Part shown: positions 49,601-57,974 of the stretch, in pieces
Position numbering within the stretch: position 1 is the first letter of the stretch
Layout of the letters: each line of letters begins with the position of its first letter
Assembly: GCA_034359265.1 (NCBI GenBank)
Contig: CP136891.1
Coordinates: 7,516,501 to 7,580,500 of the forward strand
Source: Canna indica
Lineage: Eukaryota; Streptophyta; Magnoliopsida; Zingiberales; Cannaceae
DNA length: 64,000 nt
Reading direction: 5' to 3'
Translations under genes and position numbers: made by a program
Notes under the pieces: model-generated
What the model was told of the DNA's origin: nothing
Seen by the model: only the letters and a program-made list of their open reading frames with translations
Databases searched by the model: none

Positions 49601-50906
49601 TGAGGATAAGTGGAGACAATAAATCAATTAGCACGAAAGGATAAAGTATTAGTGCACAATTTGTTTCAGAGTTTCACTGTTGGTTTAGTCATCCTCAAAC
49701 ATCTTCCTCTCTTCCCTATATATTTAACCCTGCAAATGTAACAAGTCAAAGAGCAAGATTATTCAACTGTGCAAAGGACAAATGCTTCCTCTCTCCACCT
49801 GGTCATGAGCGCTGAGCCTACATATTGAGAAAAAGTAGGCAATGCAATAATTGATATGACAAAATAGTTCCAAATTTGTTATTTGTTTGCTCACTAGTAA
49901 AATTCCAAATAACAACAAATTTCTAACTAAAAGGAACAATTTGTTGGTCAGATAGATAGTTCTGTGCAACCTGAAAGCTCGAAATTAACTGCTCTAATTT
50001 CGAGATTCATTGCACACCTCCAACCAATTCCAATCCACCCACATGTGACCGGTAGAATATCACCAAAAGGCATTTGAAAGATCCAGGGAAGCAGGAACAC
50101 AGAATTTAAGGGAAAAAGACAATGCATTGGTGAAAGGAAGATATGAAGAAGCAAAAGAGTTTGTAACAAATGAACAGGTCCAAAGCTACAAGTTAAATGC
50201 ATTTTTTAAAAATCATCATGCAACAAAGCAGCACAGAAGAGAATGTATATAAAAATAGCATAATACTCCACCTTCTGGCCCTTCACAGATAGGTTGAATT
50301 GCGGGTATGATCCGCGTTCCATTCCTCTGTTTTGTAGTAATTCTTCTAACCGCCGTTTTTCTTGATTAACCAAGTTCTCCACACCAATGGAGCTCGTCTG
50401 TGTATCAACCACGGCAGACGGATTTCAACTCATCTATCAGAGAACTGACACCACCAACCAACACACGAAATCCCAATAAACGAAGAAAAGAAATGCCCAA
50501 CCTCACTGGCATCAGCGTAAGATGTTTGAACCAACCCAGCACCAAAGGCGCCCATCAATAAGATGGTCGGCCAAAAAGTAGATTGATTAAACGGCCGTCC
50601 GGATGCCGATTCGAATTGGACTCTCGAAGTCGAAGGGCTCTGGTGATCGAACAAGAGCCCTGCTCAGATCAGAATGAATATAAAAAAAATCAAAGTTGGA
50701 TACGCAGGGGGAGACGAACTCTAGGGAAGGCAAAAAGAGGGGGGAGAGAGGGAGATGTGCGTACTTGAAGGTTCCACGGGAGCGGAATTGAAGAAAGCGG
50801 CGGAGGTGGAGGAAGACGAGGAGGTAAACCGTGTCGCGCTTGACGAAATCTTTCTCATTGCTCTTGAGACCATTCCGGCGGCAGCTGCTCTCCCTCCTCG
50901 CCACAT
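33213..50906 (-). CDS. AAA+ ATPase with mitochondrial-type N-terminus
   Basis: Fourteen exons: 50906-50765, 50659-50502, 50397-50272, 47190-47060, 45365-45248, 45144-44858, 41926-41802, 40268-40225, 38331-38200, 37646-37569, 36852-36770, 36639-36517, 33518-33458 and 33377-33213. They encode 590 residues. The N-terminus is Arg/Ser/Ala-rich without acidic residues (MWRGGRAAAAGMVSRAMRKI), as in a presequence. A hydrophobic segment (WPTILLMGAFGAGLVQ) lies near 80-95. The AAA core starts near 305 (ISWENIAGY). Walker A GPPGTGKT is at 360-367, split between exons 7 and 8; Walker B IIFLDE at 416-421; sensor-1 IAATN at 460-464; SRFD at 475-478; then SGRDIRDVCQQAERHWA. The core resembles single-ring Meiotic-clade/FIGL/Msp1-type unfoldases. 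A role in organelle protein handling is inference. An in-frame ATG at 51032 is possible upstream. The exon 5 donor is GTCAGT. Confidence 0.87.
33375..33383 (-). promoter_or_regulatory. NAGNAG tandem splice acceptor, last exon of the ATPase
   Basis: On the minus strand the acceptor reads ACAGCAG before TTGATAAGAGG. Splicing at the first AG includes an extra Gln codon; splicing at the second gives the annotated LIRGQV start. Both keep the frame. Confidence 0.6.
34625..35099. mobile_element. MITE with 16-bp perfect terminal inverted repeats
   Basis: The left end ATAGGGGTGTAAATGA is the exact complement of the right end TCATTTACACCCCTAT. The body is rich in GAGCTC and CTCGTTTA-type motifs typical of plant AGGGGTGTAAATGA elements (hAT-like non-autonomous). 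Target duplication was not convincing. It lies in an intron of the ATPase gene. Confidence 0.75.
40609..40651. repeat. (TA)n microsatellite
   Basis: Uninterrupted TA alternation of about 21 units in an intron of the ATPase gene. A separate CA/TG-rich low-complexity stretch follows at about 40750-40920 and generates spurious His/Cys-rich frames on both strands. Confidence 0.93.
42078..44392 (+). mobile_element. Degenerate hAT transposon carrying transposase remnants
   Basis: The element lies between octamers GCTCTAAC (42070-42077) and GCTCCAAC (44393-44400), seven of eight matching. The left end is CATGGTTTAAAATCTC; the right end is GGTTTTTTAAACAATA, with an additional inverted copy TGAGATTCTAAACCATG ending at 44360. 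Plus-strand coding remnants include YSHIFWTPCAVHCLDLMMKD near 42400-42465 (DUF659/hAT core), ATRFAMNFIALKSLQQKN near 42690-42735 and LEKLVYVHYNLQHRAHA near 43515-43565 (C-terminal dimerisation region). Stops and frameshifts abound, so it is not active. Its ends match the two MITEs in the BRCT gene. It resides in intron 6 of the ATPase gene. Confidence 0.85.
45877..46193 (+). mobile_element. TRIM (miniature LTR retrotransposon)
   Basis: Two direct repeats of about 99 bases, nearly identical, occupy 45877-45975 and 46095-46193; both end TTTCTTAACA. The initiator-Met tRNA primer-binding site TGGTATCAGAGC follows the first repeat directly (45976-45987). A purine tract GTGAGAGGGG (46067-46076) precedes the second repeat. 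The full 3' LTR runs 46077-46193, starting TGTATTAAAG; the 5' LTR lacks its first 18 bases. There is no coding capacity in the internal 100 bases. Intron of the ATPase gene. Confidence 0.88.
46395..46550. repeat. GGGTTGGGTT-rich segment
   Basis: Repeated GGGTTGGGTT and GACCCAA words form a weak fold-back. This is a common signature of eroded plant MITEs. No clean ends were found. Confidence 0.35.
48683..48849. mobile_element. Short solo LTR (167 bp) with 5-bp target duplication
   Basis: It begins TGTAATACCC and ends GGTTGTAACA, with TATCC at 48678-48682 and again at 48850-48854. The TAGTCTCATATTGAG segment near the left end resembles LTR starts of TRIM-like elements. No internal region is present, so it is a solo LTR. 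Intron of the ATPase gene. Confidence 0.8.
49850..50105 (+). repeat. Intron segment duplicated at 52495-53012
   Basis: Within intron 3 of the ATPase gene. Shared words include GGAACAATTTGTTG, AAATTAACTGCTC, GAGATTCATTG and AAAGGCATTTGAAAGATCCA, in the same order and orientation as in the other copy. Confidence 0.75.
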
Positions 50907-51370
50907 GCTTTTCTTTCCTGGTGAGAGCTCTCGAGAAGGCCTTCGCAGTTCGCTGTGCTCGTTTCTGACTGGAAATTTATGACCAACCCCTCCACCAAGA
51001 AACAATACGCCAGCTTCCGTCTTTGTATACATAGGTTAAATTATAAAAAAGACCCTTAATAATTTTACGTTTTCAAATTTAAATTTTATTTCACTTCGAA
51101 AATTGCCATTCAATTCTAATTTTGTGCGGATCAACAAATTCTGACTCGATTTGAATTTGGAAACAAAAATTTCAACATTCGATTTTGGTAAATAACTCAA
51201 TAAAGAATTAAATTCTTATTTTTGCAAACTAATATTCTTTTGTATTCTATTTCTATCCAATATGATATTAAAATATTGGATAAAAAATCCCGAACCAAAT
51301 AATTAACTATCCCGAACCGTTTCAATTTTGTATACGAAGAAATCAAAATAAAATTTTGACAATTTGTTTG
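50907..51370. promoter_or_regulatory. Upstream region of the ATPase gene
   Basis: A short CT/GA-rich and GC-richer part near 50907-51030 probably holds the leader and core promoter. Beyond it lies AT-rich sequence up to the fold-back element, which thus sits within about 500 bases of the start codon. No clear TATA placement could be asserted. Confidence 0.4.
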
Positions 51371-52444
51371 GGGGAAAAGGTAAAAAAATATCTCTGACAT
51401 TTTCTCGCGGGTACTAAAATACTCGTAATATTTTTTTGGGATCAAAAATATTTCTCACGTTATTAATTGGGTACAAAAATGCCCATATAGGTAAACAAAG
51501 TTAGTTGAAAGATAACGGAGCTGATGTGGCTAATGACGTGGACATCTGACGCGCATGCAGACTAAGATGTTTTCTCACGGGTACTAAAATGCCCATGACG
51601 TTTTCTCACGGGTACTAAAATACCTCTAACGTTTTCTCACGAGTACTAAAATACCTTTAATATTTTCTCACGAGTACTAAAATACCCCTAACGTTTATTT
51701 TGGACCTAAGATACTTCTGAGGTTATTGAAAATTGTATAAAAATGACATTAGACTAACTTTTCTTATGTGAGACTTAACGGATATGTTATGGATGCTGAT
51801 AAAGATGTTGACTTTACAAGTGATGCATATGTAGATAGCAACTTGTCATGTAAGCGACACCTAATAAATCGAAAATTATAAATTTTAGTTCGATTTCAAA
51901 CCGATTTTTTAATTAACCTATTTTTTTATTTTTTTAATCACTCTTATGATTGCGTGGCAAGTTGCTCTCTACATATGCGCCACGTGTAAAATCAATATTT
52001 TTATCAGCATCCATGACATTTTCGTTAAGTCTCACCTAACAAATGTTAGTCTGATGTCATTTTTATATTATTTTCAATAACCTCAGGGATATTTTAGGTC
52101 CAAAATAAACGTTAGAGGTATTTTTATACCCATGAAAAAATGTTATAAATATTTTTGTACATGTGAGAAAACATTATGGACATTTTAGTACCCGTGAAAA
52201 AACGTCAAAGGCATTTTAGTACCCGTGAGAAAACGTCTTAACTCGTATGCGCGTCAGATGTCCACATCATTAGTCCCAGTCATCAGTCACGTCAGCTCTG
52301 TTATCTCTCAACTAACACCGTTTATCTATAGGGGCATTTTTGTACTCAATTCATAACGTGAGGAGTATTTTTGATCCCAAAAAAATATTATGAATATTTT
52401 AGTACTCGCGAGAAAACGTCAGGATCATTTTTATACCTTTTCCC
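51371..52444. mobile_element. Fold-back element with long inverted arms (MULE-like)
   Basis: Two arms of roughly 450-500 bases are inverted complements: the left starts GGGGAAAAGGTA and the right ends TACCTTTTCCC. The flanks ATTTGTTTG (51362-51370) and ATTTGTTTT (52445-52453) agree at eight of nine bases, which fits a Mutator-like 9-bp duplication. Inside each arm a unit of about 30 bases (TTTTCTCACGGGTACTAAAAT, allowing changes) is tandemly repeated, about five times on the left. The middle holds a short unpaired spacer. No transposase is present. Confidence 0.82.
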
Positions 52445-52494
52445 ATTTGTTTTATTTTGGGGATATAAAGTGCGTGATAGTTGATGAAATTACA

Positions 52495-53012
52495 ATTAAT
52501 GTCGTGCAATGGCCGATGCCACAAAACAATACCAAACTTGTTATATGTTTGCTCTCTAGTCAAATTTTAATTAACAGGGAACAATTTGTTGATAGAATAA
52601 ATAGTTCTCCGCCGGCTGAAAGCCTCAAACATACCAGTATATAGAAAAAGGTGACTCTGTACAATAAAAAGGCATTAAAAGGTATACTATAAAATTAACT
52701 GCTCCCATTTTGAGATTCATTGTATATATCTAAGGTGCAACTCGGATAGGTCGTCCATGAAAAAATATATACATGAACGATTGAATAGGGATAGAAACAA
52801 AATAAACACGAATAATAAATAAATATAAATTTATATTCATTCTTTTATTAGTCATGTTCATTCGATCAAAACTCATGTCCGGTTTTTGTAGAAATTTTTA
52901 TGGGCAAGTTATTCATATAATTTTTTTCCTATCTCTAATCAATTTCAAGCTTCTCTTGTGTGACACGTAGAATGTCATTAAAAAGGCATTTGAAAGATCC
53001 AGGAAAGCAGGA
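52495..53012 (+). repeat. Broken duplicate of ATPase intron 3 sequence
   Basis: It matches 49850-50105 in pieces: CTTGTTATATGTTTGCTC, GGGAACAATTTGTTGATAGA, AAATTAACTGCTC...GAGATTCATTG and AAAGGCATTTGAAAGATCCA. It is interrupted by about 60 bases near 52630-52690 and about 220 bases near 52740-52960. No ATPase exon is included. Confidence 0.75.
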
Positions 53013-53635
53013 GTCGAGACTTATTGAACTTGCTTCCACACCACTTTCCCATATTATGGGAATTAAAAACCCACATTTCAATTTTCAAATACTACCTAAA
53101 ATCTATTTGGTTTATATATATGTCCTTGTCGATAATGGTCAAGTCCTCGTTTAATTGGTTTTCCTTCCTTGGTGCTGACGAGGTTAAATCGGACGGTCGG
53201 AATAAATTTGTAAACCGTGTTGGTTAAAACAGTTTCTTGTATTCTTTCCTAGTATTTCTCTGTCCAAATTAAGGTAGAAGCAAGAAATATTTATTCCCTC
53301 TTGGTATCAAAATGTGCTTTCATAATAATTAATTTTAGTTGTATTAGTGGATGGTATTGGAATCATTCCTTCTTTTAATTCATGTTAGTTTTTCTATTGA
53401 CAACTTTGTCTGATGCATGTTTGCAAGAAAATTTCCCATCAGTACCAGTAGAGCAAAATATCTTCTATATATTTACATAAAACCTCAGCAAATCTTAACC
53501 AAAGAATGAAACAAAGAAAACAAGAACCAAATAATAACATGACTCTCAATATAGACTTACAAGAACACAAAAGAGCTACTCAAAGCATATATGCAACGCA
53601 AACAGATATATAGAGCAGCAAGGTATGTCGATCTC
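53013..53635. other. AT-rich intergenic, likely 3' UTR of the small gene at its end
   Basis: Nothing recognisable apart from the last roughly 200 bases, which are the probable 3' UTR of the minus-strand small-protein gene. Short frames at 52960-53227 are continuations of the duplicated repeat and are not taken as genes. Confidence 0.5.
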
Positions 53636-53863
53636 TCAGTGCTTCTGGCTCCTCTTGTTATACTTCTCTTTGATCCACTGCAGGCCATGAGTGGTTCCTT
53701 CCTTCACCTTCCTAAACCCAGTCGACGCGGCTGCTTTCGTCTTCTCCACCCCTTTCTTCAGATTGTTGTTGTTGTTGTTCTTGTTTTGCGAGGTGGGGTT
53801 GAGATCATCATGATCGTCCCACTGATCCGCCCACGACAGCCCGAATGATCTGCTCTTGTCCAT
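53636..53863 (-). CDS. Small plant-type protein of unknown function, 75 residues
   Basis: A single-exon frame starting at an ATG encodes MDKSRSFGLSWADQWDDHDD, a poly-Asn stretch, then KKGVEKTKAAASTGFRKVKE and HGLQWIKEKYNKRSQKH. From memory, proteins with an N-terminal K-S-x-S-F-G-L-S-W-A-D-Q-W motif and a C-terminal GxxWIKEK motif form a small conserved family in land plants with no assigned biochemical role. The protein is strongly basic towards the C-terminus, has no signal peptide or membrane segment, and may form an amphipathic helix from about 35 on. The CT-rich leader lies at 53930-53985. Coding status rests on the conserved ends; the middle is low-complexity. Confidence 0.68.
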   Translation of the reverse strand: MDKSRSFGLSWADQWDDHDDLNPTSQNKNNNNNNLKKGVEKTKAAASTGFRKVKEGTTHGLQWIKEKYNKRSQKH

Positions 53864-54316
53864 TTAAAATTAAGGCAATACTGATCGAGGAAATATATTA
53901 CTGAACCTGAACTTAAGAGAAGATCAAAGTATCTCCTTTTTCCTCTCTCTTTTCTCTTCTCTCTCTCCCTCTTCCTATAAGAATGACAATTGAACACAGA
54001 TGTGTCTGCTGATCATGGTTTAAATAAGCATGTCACAAGTTTGAAATCGTGGAGTGGTTTGACGAAGAGATGAGGTCGTTAGCGTTCAAAGTTTGATCGG
54101 TCAAAAGTAGGATATTATTATATAAGAAAAAGAGGTGAGCCAAGCTGATGGTTGGCATTGAGAAGCATGAAGACGGAAGCGCATGCATTGCCAAGTCAAC
54201 GAAGATGGAGCAGTACAATTTGGACCACGAGCTAGTGAGCTACATAGAATCAGATACCCAAGCAATGTTCTTTTAGAAAAAAATTAAGCTCGGAACCTGT
54301 TTTGAACCGGTGGGAA
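53864..54316. other. Leader and upstream region of the small-protein gene
   Basis: Near 53935-53985 a GA-rich tract on the minus strand (AGGAAGAGGGAGAGAGAAGA) probably belongs to the leader. The remainder is unremarkable AT-rich sequence with no other gene. Confidence 0.45.
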
Positions 54317-55235
54317 ATTACAATAAAATCTTAATTTATCGGCAAAAATTTTTTGACTCTTATTACCGGCGTCGAAATGTTAAAAGAAAAAAAATTACAA
54401 TAAAAAAGTTTCGACGCCTAGCAATAGGCGCCCAAAAATTTCGGCGCCTGAAAGTTAGGCGCCGAAATATTCGGCGTCTACTGCCCAGGTTCATGAACGC
54501 GCCAGCGTGGCACCCTCGTCCAAGCTTTCTTTAAAAAATATTTTTTAAAAATATTTTTTTTTACTTCTACTTATATCTCCATCCTTCTTAATTGGGTCAG
54601 GTCAACCCAATGAACAATCCTACATCTTCATTGTTTTCTTTTTCATCATTTTTTCTCTCCTCCTCCTCTTTCTCTCTATCTATTCTTTTTTTACCTCTCC
54701 TCATCTATTTCTTCCTCTTATTTATTTTCTTTCTTTTTCCTTAACTAATCTTTTTCTTCTCCTTTTTCAGATTATCAAAGTTGTTCAGTATCATCAAAAA
54801 TTTTAACAGATGAGTGTATTTTTTTTTAGATTTTTGTTTAATTAATTTTTTCAAGTATAATCTCTTTTTATTTTCATCAAATTATTTAATTATTTATATG
54901 CTTGATTAAATTTAATTATTTTTTCTATTTAATTAAAATTAATAATTTTTTAAAATTAATTGTGTAGTGCGGAATTCGAGCAGATGCTGTTCACGCCTGC
55001 TCGAATTCGTGAGCTGGTGAGACGGAAGTCAAAACGTTTGACATCAACGTCTGTGCAAGCGTTGAAACATCTGACATGGACGCATGTGCAGGCATTGAAA
55101 CAACGTATTTAGGCGTCTGTCGTTACCCACACATTTTTGACGCCTAGGCAGGCGTCTAAAATATTTTTTTCGGCACAAAAAACATCAAAACTTTAGGGTA
55201 ATCCAGCGTCAAAATTTTCTTATTTTGTTGCAGTG
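54317..55235. mobile_element. Possible non-autonomous CACTA-like DNA element
   Basis: The right end, read on the minus strand, begins CACTGCAACAAAATAAGAAA, close to the CACTACAACAAAA termini of plant CACTA elements. The left end, ATTACAATAAAATCTTAATT, is a diverged counterpart. Subterminal motifs such as GGCGCCTG, GGCGCCGAAA and GACGCCTAGG recur on both sides, as in subterminal repeats. At 54970-55010 there is an inverted pair, CGAATTCGAGCAG and CTGCTCGAATTCG. Target duplication not established. Confidence 0.5.
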
Positions 55236-56314
55236 GGATCTGGTTTTCGAGCTTGGTCGATCTTACCGGTTCAATCATTTCAGGTTAAAAGAAAAAAATA
55301 TTCAATTGTCAGCCCAGATTTGATCAAATTTCATTTGGTTCTGTTGAAACTGGTTCTCAGTTAATTAAATCAGATATGAAACTAATTCCTAATGAAACCG
55401 ACCAAACATCGGTTTTGGAAACATTTCCCTGATTTCTAGGTTATCTAAATGATGCTAACTTCAAGCTAAATGTTAGCCATGTCATCGAGATATTATGATG
55501 ACATCTGCTAGATTAAATTAATAGTCTCAATTAATTAAACAATTATTTATCGCGCGTCAAACTTAATTAGTTGGTTTTGTAGGTCTTAATTGATCCGCTA
55601 AATGGATGGACCATTCGTAGTTAGAGGTTCTGATGTGGCCAATTAAGATTATAATGTCATCGATTATGTCAGGCAATTGATTGGGTAAAAATTATTTCGT
55701 TCAAACCTGATCCGATTAGAAATTTGAGTAGGCTATATGCTGCTGTTATCTGCATTGTTTTTTTCTTCTAGAGGGAAATTATCCAACTTAATTAATTGTA
55801 GTATATAAATTGAGACATGGAAGGTTCGACTTCATGAAGTCGAGGTTTTATACACGTCATGGGTTATGTCAGGCAATTGACTGGATTAACTTGGATCGAA
55901 CATTCCTTTCATCCAGATCATCATCTTCTGTTGGATCAAAACACACACAATTATATACGTGAAAATAATGTAATAATTGTATACTCGAAATATTTACGAA
56001 AAAAATATTAATTTGCAAATGAAAGATATATAGTAGGAATTTGTGTCAACCAAAATTATACTTATTGTAGAAATTTGTATCGACCAAACAAGAACTAAGT
56101 TTTCCAGATGTACGTCACTTTTTTCAATTCTAACCGGATGTTCATGCAAATAATTCAAGCTACATAAATAGCCCATCACATCTTCCTAGAAAAACATGTT
56201 ATTTTCAAATATATAATCAACTAAAGCTTGCCATTACATATTTTCTTCATCATCACAATTTGGACCACCATCAGACTCTCCTAATCATAGAGTTTTAATC
56301 ATTTTTTCCCCTTT
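55236..56314. other. AT-rich intergenic and 3' UTR of the F-box gene
   Basis: A sequence containing GTCAGGCAATTGA appears twice (about 55668 and 55868). Otherwise there are no coding signals. The final part contains the 3' UTR of the minus-strand F-box gene. Confidence 0.5.
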
Positions 56315-57879
56315 TCAATTCAAACATGGGGTGATCCAAACATTGTCACCAAACATTCTATGCTGCAGAACTTTTTTGGGAACACTTTCCATGTTCTTAT
56401 TATCCATGTTGTAGACATGCCAAGCGCCCGACCAGTTACACCAATGCCAGGAAGCAGGGGTGGTGAAATATATGCAACCGACGCCGCACTCGGAGTCGCG
56501 AGCGGACACCGAAATCGCCTGGTTGCGATTCAGAAACAACGCTCGATCGCCCAAGCTCTTGATCTCGATCCAAGCCTTGTTCTCGGCGTCGAGGCGGTAC
56601 ACGTGGACGACGAAAAACTTGCGGTTCCACCTGGGTACCACGATGCACACCAGCAAAACCTCGTCGCAGGATTCAACCAGGTAGTGCAGCGTCTTGTTGA
56701 TGTCCATGGGAGGCGGCACATGCAGCTTCCTGAGCTTGAAGGGGAACAATTGGAAACTGATCAAGCTCCCGTTCGAGGAATGCAAAGCATAGAACTGCCC
56801 TTGGAATCTGGCAACGGCGTCGAACTTTCCGAGATCGACCTCTTCCGCGGTCCAACACACGTCTCCCGGCCGCCAAACAAAGAGGTTTTTGAAGTTGCGC
56901 GCGAGGAGGACGCAGCCGGGGATCGTCGGCGCGGACGACAAGTAAAGGAAGGTGGTGGACGCGGGCTTAGGAGATGGGAGGTCAAACCGCGCTCGGGAGA
57001 AGGGATTGAACAGGGAGAAGGGGTCGTTGCGCTTGCGCCGGAGCACCAGCCAGCCCTGGGAGCAGCCGCAACAGGAGGTCCTTTGAGGTTCGAAGCCATG
57101 GAGCTTGATCTTGAACGAGACTTCCTTGTCGACGACGCTCCGCATGCGGCAGTTGGTTTTGGAGAGCATCATGGTGAGCAGCCACGGAGTCTTCTTCAGG
57201 GTCGGGTCGTAGCGCGCCGCCGTGGCTCGCCAATCCTTGCACGCCGTGCTGAGGCGTACCGCGTCTTTGGGGTTCATGCGCGCCAACACCAACTCCACGA
57301 TTTCAACAGGTAGGTAGCCATTCCAAATGGCTTGCGCTCGTTTCTTCCTGCTTTTCTCGTTGCTTGCGAAGGGAGTGCTTCTAAAATAATGGTCAGGATT
57401 AAAAAAACTGGAGCATGCATTGTGTTATGCGTTTACTTTATCTGTATATTTAATAATATTTAAGGTGGGCGATGAGTCAGCTAATGAAGGAAGACTCATC
57501 TCCCTGTAAAAATGATCAAAACAAGGATTCAACAAGGAGAAGAGGATGATGATGATGTGTACTTTTGCAGAAGAGGAGGAGAAGGGGCGTTCATGCCGAC
57601 GGCTAGCGCATGTGCAATCTTTCCGAAGGCTTCGTCCGCAAGCAGATCGCCGATGGTGATGTGATCTGCTGAGGCTTCGTCTTCGTCGACCGGCGCTCCC
57701 TCCATCAGCTCTTGCTTTCCTCCTCTTTCATGCGGTTCCTGATGCGTTAGCAACTCATGGAAGGTGGGAAACAACGAGCTCTGTCTGCAATTTTATTTGA
57801 TTGACAGATCAAAAAGGTACTTTGAGTGATTCAAGAAAAGAAGAGGATTATACTTCTGTAGATCTTGAAGGGTATTCAT
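56315..57879 (-). CDS. F-box protein with C-terminal DUF295 domain
   Basis: Exons 57879-57854, 57784-57563 and 57380-56315 join in phase to 437 residues. The F-box spans about 110-155: YLPVEIVELVLARMNPKDAV then STACKDWRATA. DUF295 follows: SQGWLVLRRKRNDPFSLFNP, FVWRPGDVCWT, FYALHSSNGSL and YRLDAENKAWIEIKSLGDRA, then CIYFTTP near the C-terminus. Such proteins are substrate receptors of SCF ubiquitin ligases; the target is unknown. The first 26-nt exon (MNTLQDLQ plus a split Lys codon) and the second exon are inferred. The main frame has no upstream ATG before an in-frame stop, and the donors (AA|GTATAA, AA|GTACAC) and acceptors (TTGCAG, TTTTAG) fit phase 2 at both junctions. The coding part is notably GC-rich. 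Confidence 0.82.
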
Positions 57880-57914
57880 GCCGCTGCCCTGGTGATCTTT
57901 CAAAGGCTTAATTG

Positions 57915-57974
57915 TCAGCTATGTGGTTGATGGTGGTGTCTTCCCAGCGCTTGGTCTGACGCGGTTCCCTTCAT
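57915..57974 (-). CDS. Upstream ORF of the F-box gene, 19 residues
   Basis: ATG at 57974 encodes MKGTASDQALGRHHHQPHS and stops 35 bases before the inferred main ATG. It is functional only if the leader extends this far. Confidence 0.35.
   Translation of the reverse strand: MKGTASDQALGRHHHQPHS

Noticed and set aside
56360..57313. 317-codon plus-strand frame opposite the F-box gene
   Set aside because: It is the antisense shadow of the GC-rich F-box exon; its translation has no domain.
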